A DNA stretch of 64,000 nucleotides, taken from positions 1,550,001-1,614,000 of the forward strand of contig NC_089192.1 of NCBI RefSeq assembly GCF_947507565.1, given 5' to 3'. A program made the translations under genes and the position numbers. This stretch comes from Oscarella lobularis (lineage: Eukaryota > Porifera > Homoscleromorpha > Homosclerophorida > Oscarellidae). Below, piece after piece: positions 1 to 10,587 of the stretch (positions are counted from its first letter, which is position 1; each line of letters opens with the position of its first letter). The notes beneath the pieces were generated by a model, which was not told the DNA's origin, did no database searches, and saw nothing but the letters and a program-made list of their open reading frames with translations.

Positions 1-2091
1 TGGATACTGATACGTACGCAGACATTTAACAAAAAGGCTGCAGCCTTCGTCGGGTTGACCGCCGAATCCGACGTCGCTGCAGTCGACATAGCACGTGTCG
101 CCGTCAGCGTTTGCAAGACCGTTCGTGCCCTTCCCGTCCCACAACCAGTACGTATGAACGTTGCAACCGACGAGCGCGGACCCGCTCGGGCAAGTGTACG
201 ATAGTCGGCCTTTGCCCGGTTCCGTCTTTTTAACATATACGCTCGCAGCACCGGGTCTCAATTTCACGCACGTAGCAATAGCCTAAATAAGATAAAGTTA
301 AATTTATTAATTAATCTATTTATAATTCAATAAAATATTTTAATTATTTTTCTACAGAACCTTGACTGCTTCGTTTGTTCCGCTGGCATGTGCCGTGCAG
401 AAGTCTCCTCCCAACATGACTCCATCGCACTTGGTGATGTCGCATCGGCAGTTAACCAGCACATAGGAGTCGGGACAGCGGGCTTCCGATACGGCGTCGT
501 CTCGCGCTTCGGACGGCTTCGCCTTCACGACGACGCGATGCGATACGACGGCCGTGTACGGAAACGTGAAGTCCAGTCGTTCTAATGGAAGACTCGCTTT
601 CGGGATCGGAACCGGCGCCTAGGAATTCAATCTTACTGAAGCATTGTGCGTAGATGGCACATCCCTCTCCGTCGGCCGTCTTGGCGCAATTGGCTGAGCA
701 GGTTCGACCGGAAATAACGCCGAGACCGTTCGTCGGAGACCGATGCCACAGCGTGTATGTATTGCATGATATGAGATCCGATCCAGCCGGACACGTCGTT
801 GAGATCTTTCCCTTTGCCCAGCCACTTTCAGGCGCGCGTCTCGTTTGAACAAGAGCCGAATTGCCTTCAAATTTAGAACAGGTTGCCACAGCCTGTAGTA
901 CAACGTCAATTCAAAAATAAGTAAAAATAAGTATATGTTTATTAGCTAATATATAACATCCGGGTATTCTTAATGCGATTTTTTCCGGCTTACTCGGATA
1001 GCCCTATTCCAAAACGATGCAAAGGCTTTGCAGTTGGCGCCCTGTGGATGAGCGCCGTCGCATGTGTCGTCGTCGCATCGGCAATCGACCACGTTGAAGC
1101 CGGACGGGCATTCCGCGAGAGAGTACTTGTCGTCCCGAGCTTCTGACGCCGGTCCAGTCACGGAAACAGTGTGGCGAGAGAAGGAATCCCCGGAGAACTC
1201 GCCGATTTCTTCTGAAAAGAGGGCTTAGAATGGAGAAACAGTATTTTCACCACTTAGCGCACTGTAGCATGTTGTGTAGATAGCGCACGCGAAGTCCTTG
1301 TTTTGCGGCTTGCAGTCGAAGAAGCAGGCATCGACTGCCCCTGATGTCTCCCAAGCCGTAGCTCGGTCTCGAGTAGTAGGGAGTGTACATGTTGCAGATG
1401 AGAACGCGATAGTCAGACGGACAGCTGTAGGAGACGACCGGATCGGAGACCTTAATTGAACTCTTCGCGGGGAACCCGATTGACAAAGACGTCAATGCTG
1501 TTGGGCAGAAACTTTGTACAGACAGCCACCGCCTTGTAAGAGTCAGAGAGAGGGAGAGAAGGACAGAGAGAGAGATGAATGCAGGCAGCAGCATGTACAC
1601 GTGTACAGACAGTACTAGATGTCTATACTATGACGACTGTACATGTCGGAATATATATATATATACATGTATATCTATCTATATCTATATCTATCTATAT
1701 TTATATCTATATCTATATCTGTATGTGCATATGCATAAAAATGTCTTTCTATTCTATAGGCGGCCTACCTTCACAGGGACTTGCTTGTAGGAGCCGTAGG
1801 CGTAGCATTTCTGGAGGCTTTCAGTGAACGCGCCGTCGCACTCGGCTGTGCTGCAGCGACAGCCTGTGATGATGTATCCTTGAGGGCATTCAACTTCGGA
1901 TCGAGCGTCATCCTGCGTCACTTCGTTTCCTTCGATTCTCTGGACACTCAATACTAAAAGACGGACGGGTGCTCTCGTAAGGGTCTCTCTTGTCGCACGC
2001 TGTCCGACAGTACAGTACTTTTGTCCTCTAGTCTTCCGTTTGTTGAGTAACAGGCGAGAGTGAAGAGCAACACGGTGGTGAGATGCTTCAT
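1..2091 (-). CDS. Secreted protein of alternating cysteine-rich modules (PCSK9 C-terminal-like); 3' end outside window
   Basis: I read seven exons on the minus strand: 2091-2019, 1953-1769, about 1512-1250, 1211-994, 892-637, 581-355, and 282 to the left edge. The first encodes MKHLTTVLLFTLACYSTNG, a clear signal peptide, and its splice phase fits the second. Later exons alternate two modules. Module A has CPxGxxLxxCNxYT, then NGLG, then GxTCxxxC and GCAIYxxC. Module B has CPxxYxLVxCRC, then CDG, then a final Cys and PVKV. One exon encodes one module, so exons can duplicate without breaking frame. The A module resembles the Cys-rich C-terminal modules of PCSK9-like proteins; that is inference from the pattern only. 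The 1250-1512 exon has two apparent one-base frameshifts (near 1335 and 1470). A soluble or matrix protein seems likely; its function is unknown. Confidence 0.72.
1651..1732. repeat. (TATC)n / (AT)n microsatellite in an intron
   Basis: An AT run followed by imperfect TATC/ATATCT repeats lies in the intron between the first B-module exon and the frameshifted A-module exon. It is length-variable sequence with no evident coding role. Confidence 0.85.
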
Positions 2092-2468
2092 TCTCCGGAG
2101 TCTGGACTCAACTGGAATCTACTGGTTGCCGTGGTGTTATACGGATGCCTTTATGCCGCTGGCGGAGGTGAGTAAGCTTGATGGTAATTCAAGGAGACCG
2201 CTTCCTGTTTGTGTTTCTCGCCGCACTGTTGTTTGAAACCCAACGAAGCTTCGTTCTAGGCTTTCAAAAAAGAATCGCCAGTCGAAATTTCTGGGACTAT
2301 CGAACTTTACTCTGAGAAAGGTCCTTTCGCACAAGGCGCCCGGTATCAAAATCCAATTGGGAGGATTCCTGCATTGACGTGGTCATCAATCTGCATTGAC
2401 GTGACGTGGTCAATTGAAGCCCGCTTTGCGGCCTGGCAACAGTCTCGAAAGTCAAGGGAGGCAGGCAT
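2092..2468. promoter_or_regulatory. Head-to-head intergenic region, likely shared promoter
   Basis: About 377 bp separates the divergent start codons of the cysteine-rich module gene (minus) and the large secreted protein gene (plus). I see no convincing TATA box or named motif. The call rests only on the divergent arrangement of two genes that both begin with signal peptides. Confidence 0.4.
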
Positions 2469-5400
2469 ATGGAGGCGCTCTTCATTGCGATCCTACTCCT
2501 TGTCACAGTCCTCGATGCAAGCACTTCGACGTCGATGACTCGCGCAGTTCTCGAAGAGATCTTCGGTTCGAGCAATGGCACGATACGCGACGACGACTAT
2601 TCCGTCGTCAACGAGGCTGACGAGTGGACCTTCACCGTTGAATCCCAAACGGAGATCGCTCTCTCCGATTTCTTCAAATCGGCGGCTCCCAGTCTGGCCG
2701 ACTTTCTGAAAGGTCTCGCGATGCCGAGCCTTCTTGCCTTGCCCCTAGAATTCTTTCGATACAATATGAGCTGCAGGGAACTTGAAGTCCGATCGAGCGC
2801 CGACGGAGAGTCAGAAATCGTTGACGAATTTCTCACAATGTTTGACGTTTCCGTTATTGTCAAAGTGAAAGTGAGCGACGACGACCCTACCAGTCGCTTC
2901 TATCTCATCCATTCGGCGGCGAGCGGAACGTGGAAAGTCGGAGATGTCCTTCTAACATTGGACATCACGGAAGCCGAGCGGAAGCACTTCATTTCCGGAA
3001 AAATTTCGGAGCTCTACGTGACGGAGTTTTTCCGGACTATCGGCATAGACCCGCTGCCGTCTGGAGAAAGTGGAAAGGCGCTGAGTGAACGCGGCTTTTC
3101 GACACTCAGCCTCAAATCGGTTGAAATCAAAGGACTATACGAACCAATTTCGAGAAATTTCTCTTTGTGCTTTTCCGGAACTCCTTCTATCGAGAATTGG
3201 GATACATTAGTGCTACATGTCGTCTATCACCGCTATGATAAAGGCTCTCAAACGACAGTAACAATGGCCGTCGAAGTGGAACAGTTTGGTCTCTCGGACG
3301 TCGTAGCAAAGATATCGGACTTGGACATAAGTGGAATTCCTAATCTCGGTCTCCAGTCAAACGTCGGAGTCCTGATTTCGACCGACGAAGTGAACACGAA
3401 TCTCCTTCCTGACAGCATTGGGGGAATTCTCCGAGAGGCTCTACCGTTTCGCGAAGGAGTGGTCGTGATTGCTCAGCTCATGTTGTCGAAGTCCTATTCG
3501 GCTAAGTTCATAATGCAGATTACTTCGGACGGATTCACTATGCGAAGTCGGGCACCTCTCTCTGTGGGTGAAGCTGCTTCGGCATTCGGCTTCGTTACGG
3601 AGAGCATAGTCTTGCCGCCTGGAATAAAAGATATCGTGAGCCTCACCGTTGAGAGTCTTACCTACAATAAGGTGACCAAGAAGATCACGGCCAGTTTTCC
3701 GTTGAAAATGAACATTGACCTGATTCACGATTGGGTGAAGATCGACGAGGCCTATGCGAACGTCACGTTTACGACAACGTCTCCTGTTAAGAAGGAGTTC
3801 ATCTATTACGGCAAATGGACGATGGGATCGGCGACGTTCGATGTGGAGGTCAAGCCCCTTCCAGGCGGCTACGGACTGAGCGGAAGCGGCAAAGCCATGA
3901 CGATGCAAGACCTCCTCTCCGAGAACCAATGCAACTTTCTCCCCGGGGGAATATCGCTTGGAGTCCTCGATTCCCTCCGCATCGTCAATCCCTCGCTATC
4001 CGTTGTAACCGAGGAGAGATCGATCGACCTGTGGGGAGACGCTTACGTCGGCGATTGGGTCGATGTGTCCATTGATGTCGTCTGCGAGAGCGGCACATCC
4101 GGATTGCGAGCCGCTCTCGGTCTTTACGTATCCAACAAGAAATTCTCTACGGTGCTCGGGGCGATCGTGGGCCGATCGCTCGTCTTTTTGGATCTTTTGG
4201 GCGGCGTCGACGTTGCTGTCGCCGTGTCGTCGGCCGATTTCGAGGGACGCACGTTCAAGGGAGCAAAGCTGAAGCAGCTCAGTTACATCAAGAAAGGAGT
4301 CACCGTGGCGGCACTCGTCAAAATTCCCGAAAACACGGACGATCCTCTTCTCAAGTTAATCCGATCGGGTTTGGGTGACGACTTCAATTTTCAGATTCGA
4401 GCGAGAATGACGGGCGCTCGCGACATGTACGTCTACGCCGGTCTCGCCAACATGCAATTGGGCAGTGCAATCACGCTCCAGACTCTCGGTCTCGAGTACG
4501 AGTTGAAAGGCAAAGAAACGGCAATCTATCTCTGGGCCGAACTCTTACTCAAGAATCCCGAACTTCTCTTTGTCGCCGTTATAAAGAAATCGAGCAAAAA
4601 CGAAGTTGAAGTGCTCGCGCAGATGGTCGGCGTGTGGGAGCGGGCTTTCGGCATCGATTGGCTGTCGTTCGGCAACATACACTTTTTCATCAAATTCATT
4701 CCGGGATCCGCGCCGACTGGATTCGAACTCGGTGGCGAGATTCACATCGGCGAGCCGGGCTCAGAGGAACAAATCAAAGGAGCGGCCTACTGCGGCCTGG
4801 ACACGACCGATCCGGAGAACAATTACTTTTACGCGCGCGTCAACAAGCTGACTCTCCAAGGAATCGTCGACGTGCTCGGTATCGATCTTGAACTGCCGGA
4901 ATTCCTCGGGAAGACGGGCTTTCCCGAGGGTCTTCTCGTGTCGCACGCTCCTAAAGAGAAAGCCGTCGCAGGAATGACGATTCCGAAGGGTACGCGAATC
5001 AAGGGAACTCTTGATATATTTGGGCTGCGCGTCAAAGGCGATATCCAACTGTCTCCGACGCTGGTGATGATCGATCTGGAAATGTCGCCGATCGAACTCG
5101 CCGGCGGTCTCATCAAAGTCTACGCATCCGAGTACGATCGTTCGAGAGGTCCGCGACTCCGAGCCGACGCTCAGTGCCGTTCCACCGCGCGCCTACGTCC
5201 GCGCCCGAGCCTACGCTCAGATTCTCGGCTTTCTTGAGAAAGAGGCTTACGTTCAGATGGACGAGGATCAGTATCTTTTCGTTATGCGCGGATATTTGGG
5301 TCCGTTCGAGTCGAATTTGAAAGTTCAAGCTCTCAATCCGACGTCCGTGTCCGACGCTTCCTTTCGCGTTTACGGCTCTTATTCGACGGAGTGGTTGAGT

Positions 5401-7390
5401 CGGATTGGCGAAGTGGCGGCCAAGAAAATCGAAGATTTAGGCCGATCCGCCGAACGAGGCATTATCGACGCTCAGGAGGCGCTTCGGCGAGCCGAAGGCA
5501 AACTTAATGATGCCCAGAGAGAAATGGATAAAATTATGCACAAGATTGACAATATCTGTACAATTCATCACTGCGGAACCGGTAAGAGCAAATCGATTTT
5601 AATCTTCTTTTTCTTTAATTTTGTTCCTAGTTACCATCAAGTGTCCTCGTTTCGAGTGTTGCTGGCACGTTTGGGGAGGGTGCGGAGCGTACGGCTTGTG
5701 CGGGTTTTACGATTGCGATATTACTGATCCGGCTTGTATTCTGAGAAATGCCGGGTGCACAGCTTTGAGAGAAACTTTAAAGTCCCCTTTCCGACTTGCT
5801 AAGGAAAGTTAGAAGGAGCGAAATATGCACTTAGGGCTGCTGTCCACGTACTCGAAGCGGCGAAGCAGATCACGAAGATCGGCATTAGAGCTCTGTCGTG
5901 GCTTTCGCGAAACGCCCTTACCGGACTTATTAATTTGAAATTGCTGACGTTTGATGTGGAAATCGGTCGGGTGAAAGACGTCCAATTTGATTTCCAAGTT
6001 ATCGTCTCTTTTCTTCGCATGGACCCTATTGGATTTAGAATTTCGGCGAATGTTCGAGATCTGTCGGACCTTATAAAAAGTCTCTTTGAGAAGGCAAAGT
6101 CGTATCTCGTGGATAACGTAAAATCGTTCTTCTGGAAAGTCGGCGGTCTTTTCAGGAAAAGAAGTGTCATTATTAATGAAATCGAATACTACAAGAAAAG
6201 ATCCGCGGAAGAGGCTGTGCAGCCTATCTTCGAAGAGGAAGAGAAGCAAGTTGAACCCGATTTCACAAATGCAACCGTGGCCCTAGAGAACCAAATAGAG
6301 GACGAATCCGCGTCCATTGGCCAAACCGACGAAGGAGGTGTTGACACAAGCCAGGCTCCAGGCATCGACGGACTTCCTGGTAAATATTTTCTAGTGGCTT
6401 TTAGCTTGTTCTCATTGTTTTGAATTTCAGATGACGACGAAGGAATATGCAAAAGATTCAAGAATTTTTTCGCGTTTTTATACGCGATATTGCCGACAGT
6501 TTAGAGACCTTCTACCATAGTATGGGCCAAAGAGTGAAGATACTGCACAATAAGCTGCCTATTTTTCGTCAGTGCACTGATTTTTTGAAGCAGCAGGAGA
6601 ACGTTACTGCTGACGAAGAAACTGAGAACCTAGGCAAAGAAGTTGAGGAGAATGCTCGGCAGGTAGCTAAGCTGCAGGAAGAATTGAAAAATATGAAAAA
6701 GAAGCTGAACGAAGACAAAGACGGAATGCCAACAGAGGAAGACGAGTCGTCGTCACAAGATGATGGCGTCTTAACTATGGAAAATATTGAAGAAAAGAAA
6801 AAAGCAGACGAACGAGTTAGAAATGGTACGCGTGTACTTAATTTTCAAAAAAGGTACGCAAAATTATTGTACTTTTCCACTCACAGATACTCTTCGCCGA
6901 AAGGAAAAGGAAAGAGAATTTTTTGCCAGAGTAATAATTGATACGTGAAGTAGGTGGGCTATCTATTGGCTTTTGAATCCTCTTATTAGAGACCAAGGAA
7001 GTTGTAGATGCTGCAGCTTCGCGACTTCAACAGGATAACTTGAAGGAAGTCAATGTTGTTCTGAAACAAATTGACAGATTGTGTGTAAATGCTTATGGGA
7101 AGGATTTCTCGACCATTCTGGATCAGCAGTGCGGCTATTTTCTTGAGAAGTACGAGAATTATTCCAGACATCATAAAGAAAATGCGCAAAAGGTGAAAGT
7201 CCTAATTGAAGATATGTGTGAGGTATGCAGTTCTATGAAAGTGATGGAGTTTGTGCTATCGATCTTTTAGAGACTGGGTTACAAGAAGGACAGAGAGGAA
7301 TTTGCAAAGAAGAAAGTGCTGGACCTTCAGGAGACTTTCGTGGGTGTACACAAAGATCTGGAAAGTTCCTGGATTTTTCGTCCCACTTGA
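2469..7390 (+). CDS. Very large secreted protein of an uncharacterised animal family
   Basis: It starts at an ATG with a hydrophobic leader (MEALFIAILLLVTVLDAS). Exons: 2469-5581, 5631-6379, 6431-6825, 6887 to about 6932, about 6990-7222, and 7271-7390, ending ESSWIFRPT-stop. The first ~880 residues are loosely repeated ~130-residue blocks of beta-type sequence. Next come a helical, charged stretch (residues ~960-1000), a Cys cluster (CPRFECCWHVWGGCGAYGLC, then DPACILRNAGC), an Ala/Lys-rich helical region, and a Glu-rich coiled-coil tail. This order, especially the DPACI..NAGC..LR stretch followed by long helices, recalls large uncharacterised secreted proteins in cnidarians and molluscs. Single-base frame breaks occur near 5140, 5808 (a likely missing A in CTAAGG) and 6470. 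The 6932-6990 junction is unresolved. With those repaired it would be about 1,450 residues. Function unknown. Confidence 0.7.
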
Positions 7391-8147
7391 GTCAATCGTG
7401 GACAATTGTGAGCTGCAGTCGAGACGGTGGTAACTGTTTTTCTTGGTCTGCCATGTTTGTGTTAATTGTCTGCTGAGCACTTCTTCTATTTTGATGTTTT
7501 ACAGTAACTGCGCTATTGATGAAGAGACTTTCTTCAACACAGAAAAGAAAACTACAATCAGCTTTGTGGGCAAAGGTACGTGCGGGGAGAAAAGCATATG
7601 ATAATGTCACGTGATAAATTCGGATTCTGAACGTGATCAAAGCTATGAGGGCTGCTCTTTCCTGATCAATCAAATCAATAGGTATTAGTTATTAGCTTAT
7701 TGCTTGATTTAGATCATTTTTGGCTGTTTGGTGGTTGATAAGTAGAAATTTATATCTTGCAACCAAGGTGATGCTCATATTTAGGTGCATGCGCACGTGC
7801 TGTTCTGCAGAGTTTTTCTCTTTCTTCTTTGCTCTCCTTCGAGCATGGTCACACCTGGTCACATGACTTCAATCGCTTTTGAACTACGCATGCGTGAAAG
7901 AAGTTTTCGACGGATTCCTCCACAGTACAGTGCGCCACGCTACGCTACATGCAATCGTTGCACGATCCATATAGCTGAACAGCTTTTTAGATCTACCTGC
8001 GGCACCGGAATGCACAAAGAGCCTCGTCTAAGTGGCTCCACTCGCTTCTCTTTGTGGGTAATTTTTCTTTGGCTTGCTAAAAGGCTTGGGTTTGGTGCAG
8101 TAAAGCAAGAGCAACTAAATTTGGTAATAGTTCCAAGCTGAGCTTGC
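7391..8147. other. Non-coding stretch, nothing recognised
   Basis: It follows the stop codon at 7390. Short open frames lack splice support or recognisable composition. It probably holds the 3' UTR of the upstream gene and spacer. Confidence 0.5.
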
Positions 8148-8387
8148 CAGTGGCGGATCTAGAAATTTTCCAAAGGAGGGGTTGTAATTTGGAGGGGCAA
8201 AGCCCCGGCCGCTCTTGAATGTGGGCGTGGCCGTAAAAAATTTTATGTTTCCTCCATGCGAAAAACTTTCAAAATATAGTCAGTTTTACCTATCATTTAG
8301 TTCTTTTCATGAATTATTTCACTAAAAATACTGCCTCTAAATATTTCAAAGGGGGTTGCAACCCCCCTCCCCTTAGATCCGCCAGTG
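8148..8387. mobile_element. hAT-like MITE (~240 bp)
   Basis: The ends are inverted: CAGTGGCGGATCTAG on the left and CTTAGATCCGCCAGTG on the right. An inner pair lies nearby (GGGGTTG / CAACCCCCCTCC). CAGTGGCGGATC-type ends are typical of hAT non-autonomous elements. It has no coding capacity. A clean 8-bp target duplication is not visible. Confidence 0.65.
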
Positions 8388-8445
8388 CGGCTGCGCAGAT
8401 TCTTCTTACAAGCCTTATAGGGACCTAAGGCTATACTTGTCCTAA

Positions 8446-9845
8446 GGGGCCGCGGAGCCATCAATGCGCACAGGGAACAGGAAGGATTTGTTTGTTTTTT
8501 GCCTGTAATTTAATCTCGGACGGTTGTATTCATATCCGGACAAAGGCTTTTCCTCGTCAACCGTACAGTTTGAGTGCAAAAGCTGCATATCAATCGAAAG
8601 CTCTAACTTTGCTCTATCTAATACCGTTAATTAAGCGTTTGCCGATCCGATCAACGGTCAACCGGATTCTCCTCAACGAAACATGTAAGTTGAATTGCCT
8701 AATGATGGTAACGTCTATATAAGTACGAGACAAACAAAATTGACCCTTTTAGAGGGATTTTTTGGTGAAAAATCTACGGTGCGTGAAACCGTACTTTGTG
8801 TTCACAATTGTAGCCACTCGAGTTTTTTCTGTCGTCTGAACCCTGTCTGAACCCTACAAATTATTTTGACAACGTTTTCTTACCTCCTCCGCCCTTTTTT
8901 AGCAGTCTTAAAAATTATTTTTCAAAATTTAAAACTACAAGAAACTGTTCAAGCGACCGTGAATCGTTGTTAGAAAATGCTAACGGCCTAAATCGGGGCT
9001 CCGCGATCTAGGAAAATGGGCTATATATACAAGAACACTAACAACGGTTGCCTGTACAAAAACCCGACTATTTTAGCCACTTTTGCTTGATCGCTTTTTT
9101 AAACGTTGTTATCACAGGGGCGTAGCGTCAATTTTTCGTATGACCCGGCTTAAAGAGAAAGTACTTCAGGCGCGAAAAATTTTTCGACCACGCCCACTTG
9201 TGCAATTAGGTTTCATCAATGTTTATCGTAAATACTTAGAGAATGAAGAATCATTAAATACGTTCACTTTGTTCAATGCACGTGCTCTTTCTGTTGTATC
9301 ATTAGAAAACTTTATTATACTCAAATCGACCAAACTGTCGGAGTCGGACTTTTATGTCGAACTTCGGACATACCGTAGCTATGTCCAGGAAGCCCAACTT
9401 TCTGGTTTTACTATGATCGTGCACGTGTACAATGCCCTTTCTAACTGATTTTATTTTTGCTCGGTTTATCTATCTAAAAATATTTTTCATTTTGGAAAAC
9501 ATTGGGCCGGTGGCGACGCCCCTGCATCAGGCTATTCAACTACGTATGTGTCGTTGAGGAGAACCCGGTTTAGAGGGTGTCCGACTTTGGATTCGGTAGT
9601 GGCTATTTTTAGGCTCGATTTTCTCCGCGACCGTCGATCGGATTGGCAAACGCTAAACGGCATTAGAGCAACGTTAGAGCTTTCGATTGATATGCGGATT
9701 TTGCACTCAAACTGTTCGGTTGACGAGAAAAAGCCTTTGTCCGGATATGAATACAACCGTCCGAGATTAAATTACAGGCAAAAAACAATTAAACCCTTCC
9801 TAGCTGTTCCCTGGTGCGCCTCGATGGCTCCGCGGCTTTATAGTG
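8446..9845. mobile_element. Fold-back element with ~250-300 bp inverted arms
   Basis: The left arm (about 8446-8690) and right arm (about 9550-9845) are inverted copies of each other. Shared landmarks include CCGCGGAGCCATC, GGGAACAG, the GTATTCATATCCGG region and CGATTGATATGC. The right arm has extra sequence near 9580-9630. No transposase is encoded. The arms probably belong to a non-autonomous DNA transposon. Its outer limits are uncertain by some tens of bases. Confidence 0.6.
9115..9524. mobile_element. hAT-like element nested in the fold-back element
   Basis: It begins CAGGGGCGTAGCG and ends CGACGCCCCTG, an inverted pair typical of hAT elements. A 121-codon open frame crosses the left boundary (9083-9448) and has no recognisable domain, so I do not call it a gene. 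No exact 8-bp target duplication is visible. Confidence 0.55.
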
Positions 9846-10587
9846 GCAAGAGTACTTATCATCTCAGCTTTCAGAAAAACCAAACTTGGCCGGCTCTGTG
9901 AAGCAGAGAACGCGTAAAAGTGATCTAGCTCTACGCCTAACGCACGCGCGCGTTCACGTCTTCCGTCTTCGACTCAAGTTCGCCTGCATTTCCACTAATT
10001 CCAGCCTTCGCGAACACGTACTGCATGCGCTGTCAATGCTTACATTGTGAGCGTGGACCCGTTCTGACGTAGACGGCACGAAGACGGTTGCCTATATAGC
10101 GCGCCATTGTTTCAGCGGACCTTTCGCTTGTCATGCTCGCTCACCGAAGAGGAAAAACCTCTTTGCGACGTTTTGTCAAACAGCATGCTGTAGGAGGCGG
10201 CTGCAACTCTGCTTACTAACTGTATCTCGATCCCAATTAGGGGCCCTATCTAGTTGGTGCGCGAATAAAGAGCATTCCACTTCGATTCATTCGACAAAGC
10301 GAAGTTGCTCTAGATGGAATTTTAGAAGTACGTGAACCTTTCTGTCTACACGGTCGGCATTGAAAATTAAAATAAGTGTTCAGTGTTTTTATGCAATCTC
10401 GAAGACGCTCGACGACAGCTGAAAATGTAATAAATCAAGTCTCTCATTTAGGAATAAACGGGAAAGTACAAAGAGATGTCGCGTATGCTCCGCGACTGGA
10501 GATAACGTCGTAATTTGATACTAGTAAGTTGACAGACGCGCGCGTTTCCCAAACAGATACGCCTCCTATATTGATACTCCGTTTTGG
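9846..10587. other. Upstream region of the ankyrin/filamin/vWA gene, nothing recognised
   Basis: About 740 bp contains no supported open frame or repeat. It precedes the start codon at 10588 and presumably holds the promoter and 5' UTR. Confidence 0.4.

Noticed and set aside
1575-1827. Plus-strand frames rich in Ile, Tyr and Ser
   Set aside because: They are translations of the TATC microsatellite and lie opposite real exons.
9083-9448. 121-codon open frame
   Set aside because: It crosses a hAT-like terminal repeat boundary, has no recognisable domain and no splice context.
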